DNA of 64,000 bases from Oscillospiraceae bacterium (GCA_015063805.1 SVTK01000006.1:54581-118580); one strand, 5' to 3'; shown: positions 16,024-24,308, numbered from the stretch's first letter. Made by a program: numbers and translations. Notes: generated by a model not told the origin, from the sequence alone.

Positions 16024-16085
16024 GGGAATTTTTCCCGGTATCGCCGGGATCCTCCTTGCAGCAGAGTGATGTGGATTCTGCGTTC

Positions 16086-16114
16086 ATTATACCGCAGGGA
16101 GTTGCGCTTGTCAA
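16086..16114 (-). promoter_or_regulatory. Promoter of the CYTH gene
   Basis: Minus strand: TTGACA (16114-16109), 17 bp, TATAAT (16091-16086). It is divergent from the rnf promoter, about 50 bases away. Confidence 0.85.
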
Positions 16115-16162
16115 GGGGAGGGACGTTGACATGAAAATGACGAACTTTATGCAGGATAATGC

Positions 16163-16191
16163 TTGTTTTTTTGGGTGTTTTCTTGTATAAT
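16163..16191 (+). promoter_or_regulatory. Promoter of the rnf operon
   Basis: TTGTTT (16163-16168), a 17-bp spacer and a perfect TATAAT (16186-16191), about 35 bases before the first codon of rnfC. Confidence 0.7.
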
Positions 16192-16226
16192 AAATGTGAT
16201 TACATTAAAATGAAGAGGTGGATGCT

Positions 16227-17597
16227 TTGGCATATACATTTCGCGGCGGCTCCCATGTGAGTGAGCACAAAAATACCCGCCGCTGTCAGATCCAGCGGCT
16301 GGATCCTCCCGCGCAGGTGGCTATCCCCCTGTCCCAGCATATCGGTGCCCCCTGCAAGTCCCTGGTGGCGGTGGGGGACTATGTGTACCGCGGTCAGATG
16401 ATCGGTAATGTGGAGGGCGGCCTGGGCTGTCCCGTGCATTCCAGCGTTTCGGGGACGGTAAAGGCACTCAATCCCCGCACCAACGCGGCGGGGCAGCAGG
16501 TGACCCATGTGATCATCGAAAGCGATGGGGAGATGGCACTGGATCCCCTGATCGTACCTCATGAAAAGAAGCTGACCGAAACCGATCCCGAGGAGATCGT
16601 GGAGATCATCCGCCGCGCCGGCATTGTGGGGATGGGCGGCGCAGGATTTCCTACCTATGCCAAGATCAATTCGGCACTTGGACGGGTGGACCGGCTGATC
16701 GTCAACTGCGCTGAGTGCGAGCCCTACATCACTGCCAATCACCGCCTGCTGCTGGAAAATCCCGCGGCGGTGATCAACGGTACCAAGATTCTGCTCCGTG
16801 CCTTTGGACTCAGACAGGCGGACATTGCCGTGGAGGACAACAAGCTGGATGCCATCAACAAGCTGGAGGCTATGCTGGTGGATAGCCGTCTGATGCGGGT
16901 GCGGGTGCTCAAGACCAAGTATCCCCAGGGTGATGAGCGTCAGCTGATCTACGCCCTGACGGGACGGGAGCTGCCTGCGGGCAAGCTGCCTGCCGATATC
17001 GGCTGTGTGGTCTTCAACGCTGAGACCTGCGCGGCCATCTTTTCGGCGTTTGCCTACGGGATGCCCTCCATCGAGCGGATTGTGACGGTGGACGGTGACT
17101 GTGTGGCCGAGCCGAAGAATCTGCTGGTGCCCATCGGTACCTCCTGCCTGGAAGTGCTGGAGGCCTGCGGCGGGCTGAAGCATCCCCCCCACAAGGTGAT
17201 CTTCGGCGGTCCTATGATGGGGGCGGCCCAGTGGGATATTGAGATGCCGGTGACCAAGGGAACGTCGGCGATCCTTGCTTTCTCCGAGAAGGCAGTCAGA
17301 GATCCCAAACTGCCTGAGGTTTGTTTGCATTGCGGCCGCTGTGTGCAGAACTGTCCCATGCACCTGATGCCCAACTATCTGGTGCAGTATGCCATGAAGG
17401 GACGGATGGAGGAGGCCGAGGAATTCGGCGTTATGTCCTGTGTGGGCTGCGGCACCTGTTCCTACAACTGCCCCGGGCATATGCCCATTGTTCAGTACAT
17501 CCGGGTGGCCAAGGGAGCCATCAATGCCCGCCGCGCCGAGGCCCGCGCCCGCGCCGAGGCACAGAATGAATCCAAAGAAAAGGAGGCCGCGAAATGA
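16227..17597 (+). CDS. rnfC: Rnf complex subunit RnfC
   Basis: RnfC is the NADH-oxidising, FMN- and Fe-S-containing peripheral subunit of the Rnf ferredoxin:NAD+ oxidoreductase, an ion-pumping membrane complex. Seen are TFRGGSH at the N-terminus, the nucleotide/FMN-binding GMGGAGFPTYAK (about residue 133), CAECEPYITANHRLL, and two C-terminal 4Fe-4S motifs (CLHCGRCVQNCP and CVGCGTCSYNCP). I favour TTG 16227 because AGAGGTGG (16214-16221) is correctly spaced; GTG 16218 is in frame but sits within that SD. It is the first gene of rnfCDGEAB and overlaps rnfD by ATGA. Confidence 0.95.
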   Translation: MAYTFRGGSHVSEHKNTRRCQIQRLDPPAQVAIPLSQHIGAPCKSLVAVGDYVYRGQMIGNVEGGLGCPVHSSVSGTVKALNPRTNAAGQQVTHVIIESDGEMALDPLIVPHEKKLTETDPEEIVEIIRRAGIVGMGGAGFPTYAKINSALGRVDRLIVNCAECEPYITANHRLLLENPAAVINGTKILLRAFGLRQADIAVEDNKLDAINKLEAMLVDSRLMRVRVLKTKYPQGDERQLIYALTGRELPAGKLPADIGCVVFNAETCAAIFSAFAYGMPSIERIVTVDGDCVAEPKNLLVPIGTSCLEVLEACGGLKHPPHKVIFGGPMMGAAQWDIEMPVTKGTSAILAFSEKAVRDPKLPEVCLHCGRCVQNCPMHLMPNYLVQYAMKGRMEEAEEFGVMSCVGCGTCSYNCPGHMPIVQYIRVAKGAINARRAEARARAEAQNESKEKEAAK

Positions 17598-18625
17598 AGG
17601 AAAGTTCTACCGTAACTTCGGTGGGCGGGGCTGAGATCCCCGCTCTGCTGAGCGTTTCGCCCTCTCCCCATATTCACCATCCCGACACCACCCGCACGGT
17701 GATGCTGGATGTGATCTTTGCGCTGATCCCCGCGGCTCTGTGGGGTGTGTACATCTTTGGCCTGCGGGTTCTGTGGGTCATTCTGGTGTCTGTGGTCAGC
17801 GCGGTGCTGGCTGAGGCGATCACCCAAAAGCTGCTCCGCCGTCCCGTCACCGTAGCCGACTGCTCCGCCGCTCTGACCGGGCTTCTGCTGGCGCTGAACC
17901 TGCCGGCGACGGTGCCCCTTTGGATGTGTGCCATCGGCTCTGCCTTTGCCATTATCGTGGTGAAGCAGCTGTTCGGGGGCATCGGCAAGAATTTTGTCAA
18001 TCCCGCTCTGGCGGCCCGCGTTTTCCTTTTCGCCTGGCCCGAGTCCATGAGCTTCTTTACCGCGCCCGGGGCACGGCTGGGACTCTTTGACTTTTCGGTG
18101 AAGGCTGACGGTGTGGATGTGGTTTCCACCGCTACCCCGCTGGCGTCCCTGAAAACCGGCATCATTCCCGAGGTGTCCATTTTCGACCTTGCCTTCGGTG
18201 AGGTGGGCGGCTGCATCGGTGAGGTGTCGGCCATCCTGCTCATCGCGGGCGGGATTTATCTGTTGGTTCGCCGGGTGATCACCTGGCATATCCCCGTGGC
18301 CTATCTTGGTACGGTGGCTCTGGTGACCTTCCTCTTCCCCCAGGGGGGAGCGGGGGCGACCTTTATGCTGATGGAACTCTTCTCGGGCGGCCTGATGCTG
18401 GGTGCTTTCTTCATGGCCACTGATTACACCACCTCTCCCATTACCCCCGCAGGCCGGTTGATTTTTGGTGTGGGCTGCGGACTTCTGACGGTGCTGATCC
18501 GCTATTTCGGCGGCTACAATGAAGGGGTTTCCTTCGCGATTCTGATTATGAATACCCTGGTTTGGTATCTGGATCGCTTCACCCGCCCCAGAGTGTTCGG
18601 AGGTGGAAAAAATGGCAAAAAATAA
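17594..18625 (+). CDS. rnfD: Rnf complex subunit RnfD
   Basis: 343-residue integral membrane subunit with about nine hydrophobic segments. Motif STATPLASLK near residue 180 matches the S/T-x-A-T consensus where FMN is covalently attached to Thr. SPSPHIHHPDTTRTVM at residues 17-32 and GKNFVNPALAARVFL at about 133 are typical of the NqrB/RnfD family. It carries electrons between FMN centres while the complex pumps Na+ or H+. It overlaps rnfC by 4 bases, and its 3' end overlaps the rnfG start region by 14 bases. Confidence 0.95.
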   Translation: MKESSTVTSVGGAEIPALLSVSPSPHIHHPDTTRTVMLDVIFALIPAALWGVYIFGLRVLWVILVSVVSAVLAEAITQKLLRRPVTVADCSAALTGLLLALNLPATVPLWMCAIGSAFAIIVVKQLFGGIGKNFVNPALAARVFLFAWPESMSFFTAPGARLGLFDFSVKADGVDVVSTATPLASLKTGIIPEVSIFDLAFGEVGGCIGEVSAILLIAGGIYLLVRRVITWHIPVAYLGTVALVTFLFPQGGAGATFMLMELFSGGLMLGAFFMATDYTTSPITPAGRLIFGVGCGLLTVLIRYFGGYNEGVSFAILIMNTLVWYLDRFTRPRVFGGGKNGKK

Positions 18626-19820
18626 GAAGCTGAAAAAAGACGGGGCTGTGGAGGCAGCGGAGACGGTCGAAACGGTAGAAACTGTCGAAACGGTTGAGCC
18701 TGCCGCAGAGGTGCCGGCCGCCGAAGCAACGGAGCCCGCTGCTGCCGATGCGCCTGCCGAAACCGGGACCGCCGATCCCGCCGCCACCCAGGAGGTGGAC
18801 GTCTATGAGACCGCCGGCGACATTCTGCTGGAGGTAGGCCACGAGGCCGAGCCCGATGTGCGCAAGCCTCGGGAAGCGGGCATCCTGCGCATCGGTATGC
18901 CTCTGTTTGTGATCTGTGCCGCAGTGGCGCTGATTGTTTCCTTTGTCCATACCATTACTGCCGATGTGATCGCCCAGGCGGCTGCCCAGCAGAAGCGGGA
19001 GGCCATTGTGCGGATCTTCGGCGAGGCTGAGATCGCCGAGCTGGAGCCTCTCGCCGGCACCGATGCATTTTTCTCGGTGGGCGAGCTGGGCTGGTGTGTG
19101 AACCTTTCTGCCGGCGGATTCGGCGGCGACATTGTTCTGATGGTGGGTGTGAATGCCGACGGTTCGGTGCAGGGGGTGGAGATCATCTCCCACAGCGAGA
19201 CCCCCGGCTTTGGTGCCAAGGCGGATGATCCCGACTATCTCGGCCAGTACCGCGGCCAGTCGGGCAAGCTTACCCTGGGCAGGGATGTGGAGGCCATCTC
19301 CGGTGCGACCATCAGCTCCCGCGCGATTCTCGGCGGGGTAAACCAGGCGTTGGATGCCTTGGCCGATGCCGGGCTGATCGAGGGGGCACCCGCTCTTCCC
19401 GATACTCTGGAAGGGGATGAGCGATCTCTTCATCGTATCTTCGATTCCTATGCGGAGATCGAGGTGCAGCGTACCCCTGCGGGAGCGGAGGCTCTCTATG
19501 CCGTGAAGGATTGGGGCTGGGGTGTCCGCCTCAGCACCGATGGATTTGAGGGCAAGATCACTCTGATGGTGGGCATTGATGTGGACGGCGTTGTATTTGG
19601 GGTGGAGATCCTTGACCACAGCGAGTCCCGCTGGTCGGATGACGATATGTATCTGCTTCAGTTTGTGGGGCTTACGGCGGATATGCTCACCGAAGATGCC
19701 ATTGACACGGTCTCGGGAGCAACGTTGAGCTCCCGGGCAATCTATACCGGGGTGACGCGTGCCCTGGAGATCGCGGCAGAGCAGGGGCTGATCCCTGCTG
19801 CCGGAATGGGAGGTGACTGA
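18612..19820 (+). CDS. rnfG: Rnf complex subunit RnfG with duplicated FMN-binding domain
   Basis: 402 residues, about twice the usual RnfG length. ATG 18612 follows GGAGGTG. An acidic tail comes first, with four T-V-E units (18663-18698) and Ala/Glu/Pro-rich sequence to about residue 75; then one membrane helix (RIGMPLFVICAAVALIVSFV, about 95-115); then two FMN-binding domains. Each has GW-x-V-x-L, a beta hairpin (IVLMVGVNADG, then ITLMVGIDVDG), a G-V-E-I strand and a SGAT-S-S-R-A-I flavin-attachment motif (SGATISSRAI, then SGATLSSRAI). Both attachment Thr are kept. Canonical RnfG has one domain. It sits in the normal place in the operon, with rnfE just downstream. Confidence 0.9.
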   Translation: MAKNKKLKKDGAVEAAETVETVETVETVEPAAEVPAAEATEPAAADAPAETGTADPAATQEVDVYETAGDILLEVGHEAEPDVRKPREAGILRIGMPLFVICAAVALIVSFVHTITADVIAQAAAQQKREAIVRIFGEAEIAELEPLAGTDAFFSVGELGWCVNLSAGGFGGDIVLMVGVNADGSVQGVEIISHSETPGFGAKADDPDYLGQYRGQSGKLTLGRDVEAISGATISSRAILGGVNQALDALADAGLIEGAPALPDTLEGDERSLHRIFDSYAEIEVQRTPAGAEALYAVKDWGWGVRLSTDGFEGKITLMVGIDVDGVVFGVEILDHSESRWSDDDMYLLQFVGLTADMLTEDAIDTVSGATLSSRAIYTGVTRALEIAAEQGLIPAAGMGGD

Positions 19821-19821
19821 G

Positions 19822-20484
19822 ATGGGTGAGAAAGGAAAGCAATATCTGCGCCAGCTCAAGGAAGGGATTCTGGATAACAATCCCGCCCTGATTCAGCTGC
19901 TGGGCCTTTGCCCCACCCTGGCGGTTACCACCTCGGTGAACAATGCATTCGGTATGGGCATGGCCGCCACGGCGGTGCTGATCTGCTCCAATCTGTTTAT
20001 TTCCCTTCTGCGGAAATTCATTCCCAAGCAGGTGCGCATTGCCGCCTACATTGTGATTATCTCGGGCTTTGTTACGGCGGTGGAACTGTTGATGAAGGCC
20101 TATTTGCCCGAGCTGGATCGGGCGCTGGGGCTGTTCATCCCCCTGATCGTGGTGAACTGCATTATCCTGGCCCGTGCCGAGGCGTTTGCCTCCAAGAACG
20201 GCCCTGTGGCATCGGTGGTGGATGGCCTGTCCATGGGCTTGGGCTTTACCTTTGCCTTGATGCTGATTGCATCGGTACGTGAGATCCTGGGGGCGGGCAG
20301 CTTCTGGGGTATCCCCTTATTCGGGGAGAACTTCAGACCTGCGCTGATCTTCATTATGCCTCCCGGGGCATTTTTGACCCTTGGCTTTATTCTGGCAGGG
20401 GTGCAGAAGATTCGCAACACCCTGTCCGACCGGCGCAGGATGGATGAGAGCGATCCCGATGCAGGAGAGGAGGAGAACAAATGA
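19822..20484 (+). CDS. rnfE: Rnf complex subunit RnfE
   Basis: 220-residue membrane subunit of the RnfE/NqrD family, with about six helices. Diagnostic segments are ILDNNPALIQLLGLCPTLAV near the start, SVNNAFGMGMAATAV, IPLIVVNCIILARAEAFA and GLGFTFALMLIA. With RnfA it forms the membrane pair holding a [2Fe-2S] centre and the ion path. ATG 19822 has GGGAGGTGA; the start directly follows the rnfG stop. The 3' end overlaps rnfA by ATGA. The charged C-terminal tail (DESDPDAGEEENK) is cytoplasmic. Confidence 0.95.
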   Translation: MGEKGKQYLRQLKEGILDNNPALIQLLGLCPTLAVTTSVNNAFGMGMAATAVLICSNLFISLLRKFIPKQVRIAAYIVIISGFVTAVELLMKAYLPELDRALGLFIPLIVVNCIILARAEAFASKNGPVASVVDGLSMGLGFTFALMLIASVREILGAGSFWGIPLFGENFRPALIFIMPPGAFLTLGFILAGVQKIRNTLSDRRRMDESDPDAGEEENK

Positions 20485-21068
20485 GTTTTGTTGACATTTT
20501 GTTGCTGATGTTCAGCGCAGTACTGATCGAAAACTTTATCTTCTCTCGCTTCTACGGCTGCTGTCCCTTCCTGGGCGTATCGGAAAAGCCCGATACGGCG
20601 CTGGGCATGGGCATGGCGGTGATCTTTGTCATGACGGTATCGGGGGCCATGACCTGGGTGGTGTACTACGGCATCCTGGTGCCCCTGAAGCTGGAATATC
20701 TGAAGACCATTGCCTTTATTTTGGTGATCGCGGCGCTGGTTCAGCTGATTGAGATGTTCCTGCGGCGGTTCGTGCCTGCGCTGTACTCTGCGCTGGGCAT
20801 TTACCTGCCCCTGATCACCACCAACTGCGCTGTCCTGGGTGCGGCTTTGGTGAGCATTCAGGAGGGGTACAGCTTCATTGCTGCGGTGGCTTATGGTTTT
20901 GCGGCGGCTCTGGGCTTTACTCTGGCCATTGTGATTTTTGCCGGCGTTCGGGTGCGTTTGCAGTTTGCAGATCCTCCCCGGGCGTTCCGCGGATTTCCTC
21001 TGACGCTGGTGGCGGCCGGCCTTTTGGCCATGGCCTTCTCCGGCTTCTCGGGGTTCAACTTCGGTTAA
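20481..21068 (+). CDS. rnfA: Rnf complex subunit RnfA
   Basis: 195-residue, six-helix membrane subunit of the RnfA/NqrE family. Seen are ENFIFSRFYGCCPFLGVSEK near residues 16-35, MGMAVIFVMTVSGAMTW, and the second half YLPLITTNCAVLGAAL, in inverted-topology relation to RnfE. The conserved Cys residues in these two segments co-ordinate the shared [2Fe-2S] cluster with RnfE. It overlaps rnfE by 4 bases and ends 12 bases before rnfB. Confidence 0.95.
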   Translation: MSFVDILLLMFSAVLIENFIFSRFYGCCPFLGVSEKPDTALGMGMAVIFVMTVSGAMTWVVYYGILVPLKLEYLKTIAFILVIAALVQLIEMFLRRFVPALYSALGIYLPLITTNCAVLGAALVSIQEGYSFIAAVAYGFAAALGFTLAIVIFAGVRVRLQFADPPRAFRGFPLTLVAAGLLAMAFSGFSGFNFG

Positions 21069-21080
21069 GGAGGAGATGCC

Positions 21081-21932
21081 ATGGAAATGATGATCAAAAT
21101 TTTGATTCCCGTGGGGGTGTTTGCTGCCCTCGGGCTTCTGCTGGGGCTGATGCTGGCGCTGGCCTCCCGGGTGTTCGCTGTGAAGGTGGATGAGCGGGAG
21201 ACCAAGATCGCCGAGTGCCTGCCCGGTGCCAACTGCGGCGGGTGCGGCTATTCCGGCTGTGCCCAGCTGGCGGCAGCCATTGTGGCCGGCGAGGCCAAGC
21301 CCGGTGCCTGTACGGTGTGTGATGCCGATGCCCTGCGGGCGATTGGGGAAGTCATGGGCGTTGAGGTGGAGGTCCCGGTGCGAATGCGGGCGCAGGTAAT
21401 GTGCTCGGGCACCCAAAACTACGCCAAAGCCAAGTACATCTATGCCGGTGCCCAGGACTGCATTGCCGCAGCTGCCATGGGGGGCGGAGATAAGCTTTGC
21501 CCCAATGGCTGTATTGGTCTGGGCACCTGCGTCGCCCACTGTCCCTTCGGCGCCATTTCGGTGGTAGAGGGCGTGGCGGTGGTGGACTACCGCAAGTGCG
21601 CGGGATGCGGAGTTTGCGTGGCCGCCTGTCCCAAGCATCTGATCAAGCTGATCCCCTATGACAGCGCACACTGGGTGGGCTGTATGTCGGTGGATAAGGG
21701 CTCTGCACTGCGGGGCTACTGCGATGTGGGCTGCATCGCCTGCAAGCTGTGTGAGAAGGTCTGCGAGTCGGGTGCCATCAAGGTGGATGGGTTTATTGCT
21801 TCCATCGATTATTCCAAGTGCACCGACTGCGGCAAGTGTGTGGACAAGTGCCCCCGGAACATCATCTGGTCGGCACGCCGCCAGGGCAAGGGCTTGATTA
21901 TTAAGCGGGAAAAGCCTGCGAAGGAAGAATAA
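21081..21932 (+). CDS. rnfB: Rnf complex subunit RnfB (ferredoxin-oxidising)
   Basis: 283 residues: an N-terminal membrane anchor (about 5-30), the four-Cys Fe-S domain CLPGANCGGCGYSGC (from about residue 45), then a ferredoxin-like part with several 4Fe-4S motifs (CIGLGTCVAHCP, CAGCGVCVAACP, CIACKLCEKVCE, CTDCGKCVDKCP). RnfB accepts electrons from reduced ferredoxin and passes them into the membrane complex. SD AAGGAGGAGATGCC precedes ATG 21081. It is the last gene of the operon, followed by a terminator at 21940-21970. Confidence 0.95.
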   Translation: MEMMIKILIPVGVFAALGLLLGLMLALASRVFAVKVDERETKIAECLPGANCGGCGYSGCAQLAAAIVAGEAKPGACTVCDADALRAIGEVMGVEVEVPVRMRAQVMCSGTQNYAKAKYIYAGAQDCIAAAAMGGGDKLCPNGCIGLGTCVAHCPFGAISVVEGVAVVDYRKCAGCGVCVAACPKHLIKLIPYDSAHWVGCMSVDKGSALRGYCDVGCIACKLCEKVCESGAIKVDGFIASIDYSKCTDCGKCVDKCPRNIIWSARRQGKGLIIKREKPAKEE

Positions 21933-21939
21933 GTTACAT

Positions 21940-21970
21940 GGGGCTGCGCCGCCGGTGCGGCCCCGTTTTT
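21940..21970 (+). terminator. Terminator of the rnf operon
   Basis: Stem GGGGCTGCGCC (21940-21950) with GGTGCGGCCCC (21954-21964), followed by GTTTTTGTG. Confidence 0.85.
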
Positions 21971-22016
21971 GTGGGAACCGAAAAAATGTGAATGGAAATT
22001 TTGTGCTGTTTGTACA

Positions 22017-22045
22017 TTGCACGGTGCTGACAGATATGTTATACT
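22017..22045 (+). promoter_or_regulatory. Promoter of the MBL-fold lipoprotein gene
   Basis: TTGCAC (22017-22022), 17 bp, TATACT (22040-22045). AGGAGG of the gene follows at 22064-22069. Confidence 0.65.
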
Positions 22046-22074
22046 TTACGTGTATTTTGATTTAGGAGGATTCG

Positions 22075-23790
22075 GTGTTTTCCGATTTTATTGAACTGAT
22101 GAAGAAACTTTGGATTATCCTTTGTCTGGCACTTTTGCTATTGGTGGGCTGTGGAGATGAGCAGGTACCGCCCGAGGTGGTGGAGACAACCCTTCCTCCC
22201 GAGACTGAAGCACCGGCTCCCCTTGCCTGCAACGTAATTGAGAATGGCGTCTGCCGATTTTCAGTCATTCGGCCCGAGGAGGGGGATAAGATCGCGGTGG
22301 AATGTGCCAAGGCCATCTATCAGGCCTTGGCCAAACAGTCGGGGGGAAATGTGATTCTGTCCACCGACTGGATCAAGCCCGGAACGGCTTATGATCCGAA
22401 TACCCTCGAGATTCTGGTGGGGCTGACGGGGCATCCCGAGGCAAAACAGGCCCTGGAACAGGTGGGCTACAATCAGTACGGCCTGATCCCGGTGGGGAAC
22501 AAGCTTTGTGTGGTGGGAGTATCCCCCGAGAGCTTGCAGAGTGCCGCCGACCGGCTGGTGAGCATCATCAACAATCGCACCGAACAGGGAGATGCAGGCG
22601 CGAATCTGACGCTGGATGAGATGTATCTGACCGCCAGCAATATGCGGGGCTGTGACTTTACGCTGCCTGCATTTGAGGGCGCGGAATTCGCCGGCACCTA
22701 TGACTGTCATGACGGGGTGTATAAGGCCTTCTTCCGAGATGTGGATGCGGGTGAATTTACCGCGTACTGGGATCTGCTGGCCGCTGACGGCGCGGCGGAG
22801 TCGGCCCGCCGCGTGCTGGGCGGGAATACCTTCGTGGATGCAAAGTGGGGGAAATGGGATCTGTCTGTCAGTTTCTACCCCACCCTCGGGGAAGTGGGAA
22901 TCGCCATTTCCCAAAAGCTGAAGGCACCTCCTGCGATCGCAGAAGAGGAATATACCCCGGTTCAGCCCCTGCTGACCCAGCTGGACAACTACGAGTGCGG
23001 GGGAAGTATGGGATATCTCATCCGTCTGGAGGACAGCACGTTCATTGTGGTGGATGGTGGTATGAATATGCCGGGGGCCAGGGAAGTTCCCATTCTCTAT
23101 GAGCTGATGAAGGAACAGAACACCCGTGCGGATGGGAAACTGATCATTCGTGCGTGGTTTATCACCCATGCCCACAATGACCACTACAATGTTCTGCGGG
23201 AGTTTGCCTCGGTTTATGCGGGGCGGGTGAAGGTGGAGTCCCTGCTCTTCAATCCCATGGCGCCCATGTATCAGGCCATGACCGAAACTCCCGGTGGCTG
23301 GGATGTGCGGGAAGCTGCTTCCAAGCTCCCCGGCTGCACCTATGTGAAGATTATGGCAGGTCAGGTGCTGGAATATCCCGGCTGTACACTTGAGGTTTTG
23401 TACACTTCGGATGATGTCTATATGTTGGAGTCTTACACCAGCTACAATGACTGCTCGGCGGTGGTGCGCATTCGTGTCGGTGGACAGAGCCTTATGGTAC
23501 TGGGCGATCTGCAGACCGTGGGCGCACCTCGGGTCGCCAAGGCGTGGGGTGAGTATCTGAAGTCGGATATGGTGCAGATGGCCCATCACGGCTACTATGG
23601 CGGCTCTGTGGAACTGTATGATTACATCCGTCCTCGGCTTATTCTTTGGCCTGCCAGTGTCAGCTTCTTTGACCAGCACCGTGCGACCCCCATCAACAAG
23701 ACCCTCCTGGCGCGGGATTATGTGGAAGAGATGATCCTCGCCGGCAACGGCCAGAAGACGCTGGCTCTGCCGTACACCCCGAAAAAATAA
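22075..23790 (+). CDS. Metallo-beta-lactamase-fold lipoprotein, 571 aa
   Basis: The frame starts at GTG 22075, five bases after AGGAGG; ATG 22099 (MKKLWIILC) is an alternative. The signal ends LALLLLVGC, a lipobox, so the protein is extracellular and lipid-anchored. Residues about 60-290 form an unassigned domain. The C-terminal half is an MBL-fold hydrolase with YLIRLEDSTFIVVDGG, the metal site FITHAHNDHY (H-x-H-x-D-H) and later MVLGDLQ and MAHHGYYGG. It resembles ComEC-type MBL domains without the channel part. It stands alone between two terminators. The substrate is unknown. Confidence 0.85.
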   Translation: MFSDFIELMKKLWIILCLALLLLVGCGDEQVPPEVVETTLPPETEAPAPLACNVIENGVCRFSVIRPEEGDKIAVECAKAIYQALAKQSGGNVILSTDWIKPGTAYDPNTLEILVGLTGHPEAKQALEQVGYNQYGLIPVGNKLCVVGVSPESLQSAADRLVSIINNRTEQGDAGANLTLDEMYLTASNMRGCDFTLPAFEGAEFAGTYDCHDGVYKAFFRDVDAGEFTAYWDLLAADGAAESARRVLGGNTFVDAKWGKWDLSVSFYPTLGEVGIAISQKLKAPPAIAEEEYTPVQPLLTQLDNYECGGSMGYLIRLEDSTFIVVDGGMNMPGAREVPILYELMKEQNTRADGKLIIRAWFITHAHNDHYNVLREFASVYAGRVKVESLLFNPMAPMYQAMTETPGGWDVREAASKLPGCTYVKIMAGQVLEYPGCTLEVLYTSDDVYMLESYTSYNDCSAVVRIRVGGQSLMVLGDLQTVGAPRVAKAWGEYLKSDMVQMAHHGYYGGSVELYDYIRPRLILWPASVSFFDQHRATPINKTLLARDYVEEMILAGNGQKTLALPYTPKK

Positions 23791-23803
23791 CTGAATCGCA
23801 GCA

Positions 23804-23838
23804 CCCCGACAGATCTTTCGGTCTGTCGGGGCTTTTTT
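23804..23838 (+). terminator. Terminator of the MBL-fold gene
   Basis: A perfect 10-bp stem CCCCGACAGA/TCTGTCGGGG (23804-23813 with 23822-23831) followed by CTTTTTTATTTT. Confidence 0.9.
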
Positions 23839-23853
23839 ATTTTGCGCGAAAGT

Positions 23854-23889
23854 TGAGACGAAGTGAGACCCTGTGAGACGGTATGAGAC
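23854..23889 (+). repeat. Four TGAGAC direct repeats at exact 10-bp spacing
   Basis: TGAGAC occurs at 23854-23859, 23864-23869, 23874-23879 and 23884-23889. The intervening four bases differ (GAAG, CCTG, GGTA), so the conserved unit is the hexamer on one face of the helix. The last copy overlaps the place where a -35 box would be for the TATACT at 23902. This is the layout of an activator site. Confidence 0.85.
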
Positions 23890-23897
23890 GAGGTTTT

Positions 23898-23907
23898 GTG
23901 GTATACT
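23898..23907 (+). promoter_or_regulatory. Extended -10 promoter of the phage-type cassette
   Basis: TGG-TATACT (TATACT 23902-23907) has a TGn extension but no -35 match at 23879-23884, where the TGAGAC repeats lie. The terS start codon is 30 bases downstream. Confidence 0.55.
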
Positions 23908-23936
23908 GGCCATGCACAGAAGAAAGGGGGAATCCC

Positions 23937-24305
23937 ATGGAAGAGGAGAAGAAAAAACGGGCGCAAAGGAAGATGCCCCGGGAGGAGAGCGAGCTGCTTT
24001 CCCGCTTTGCGGCGTATCTGGAGGAGCGCGAGGGGGGGACGAGCTTTCCCAATGTGGCGGGCTTTTGTCGGTACTGCGGCAGAGGGGAGGAGTGGTTCGG
24101 TGAAATGAAGCGGAAGTATCCCGAGTCGGGGGATGTGATCCTCACGGCGCTGGAGGATGCGGCGCTGAACGCAGACCGCTCTCCCACTCTGGTGACGGCC
24201 TACCTCAAGCATCGCCTGGGCTACGGTGAGGCGGCGGGAGAGGCGCGGGGCGGTATGCCTGAGGTGGTCTTCGTGGATCGAAGCTTTGCCCGGGACGGAG
24301 AGTGA
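23937..24305 (+). CDS. Phage terminase small subunit-like protein
   Basis: 122 residues, charged, helical, starting MEEEKKKRAQRKMPREES; ATG 23937 follows AAAGGGGG. A helix-turn-helix-like stretch (TSFPNVAGFCRYCGRGEEWFGEMKRKYPE) and the later AYLKHRLGYGE fit the DNA-recognition and oligomerisation parts of small terminases. The assignment rests mainly on position, since the large terminase gene starts 3 bases after its stop. In the family it recognises the packaging site and presents DNA to TerL. First gene of the head/packaging cassette. Confidence 0.65.
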   Translation: MEEEKKKRAQRKMPREESELLSRFAAYLEEREGGTSFPNVAGFCRYCGRGEEWFGEMKRKYPESGDVILTALEDAALNADRSPTLVTAYLKHRLGYGEAAGEARGGMPEVVFVDRSFARDGE

Positions 24306-24308
24306 GCC

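Noticed and set aside
18663..18698. Tandem 9-bp repeat that looked like a minisatellite
   Set aside because: The four units encode T-V-E with different codons, so the repeat is kept at protein level and belongs to the rnfG tail.
20100..22022. A 640-codon minus-strand frame over rnfE, rnfA and rnfB
   Set aside because: Antisense shadow of three well-conserved Rnf genes; its composition (His/Gln/Arg-rich) is that of a reversed coding frame.
23854..23889. TGAGAC repeats as a CRISPR array or replication iterons
   Set aside because: Units are only 6 bp with 4-bp gaps, so there is no spacer; no replication gene is nearby, and the position at the -35 of a promoter fits an activator site better.
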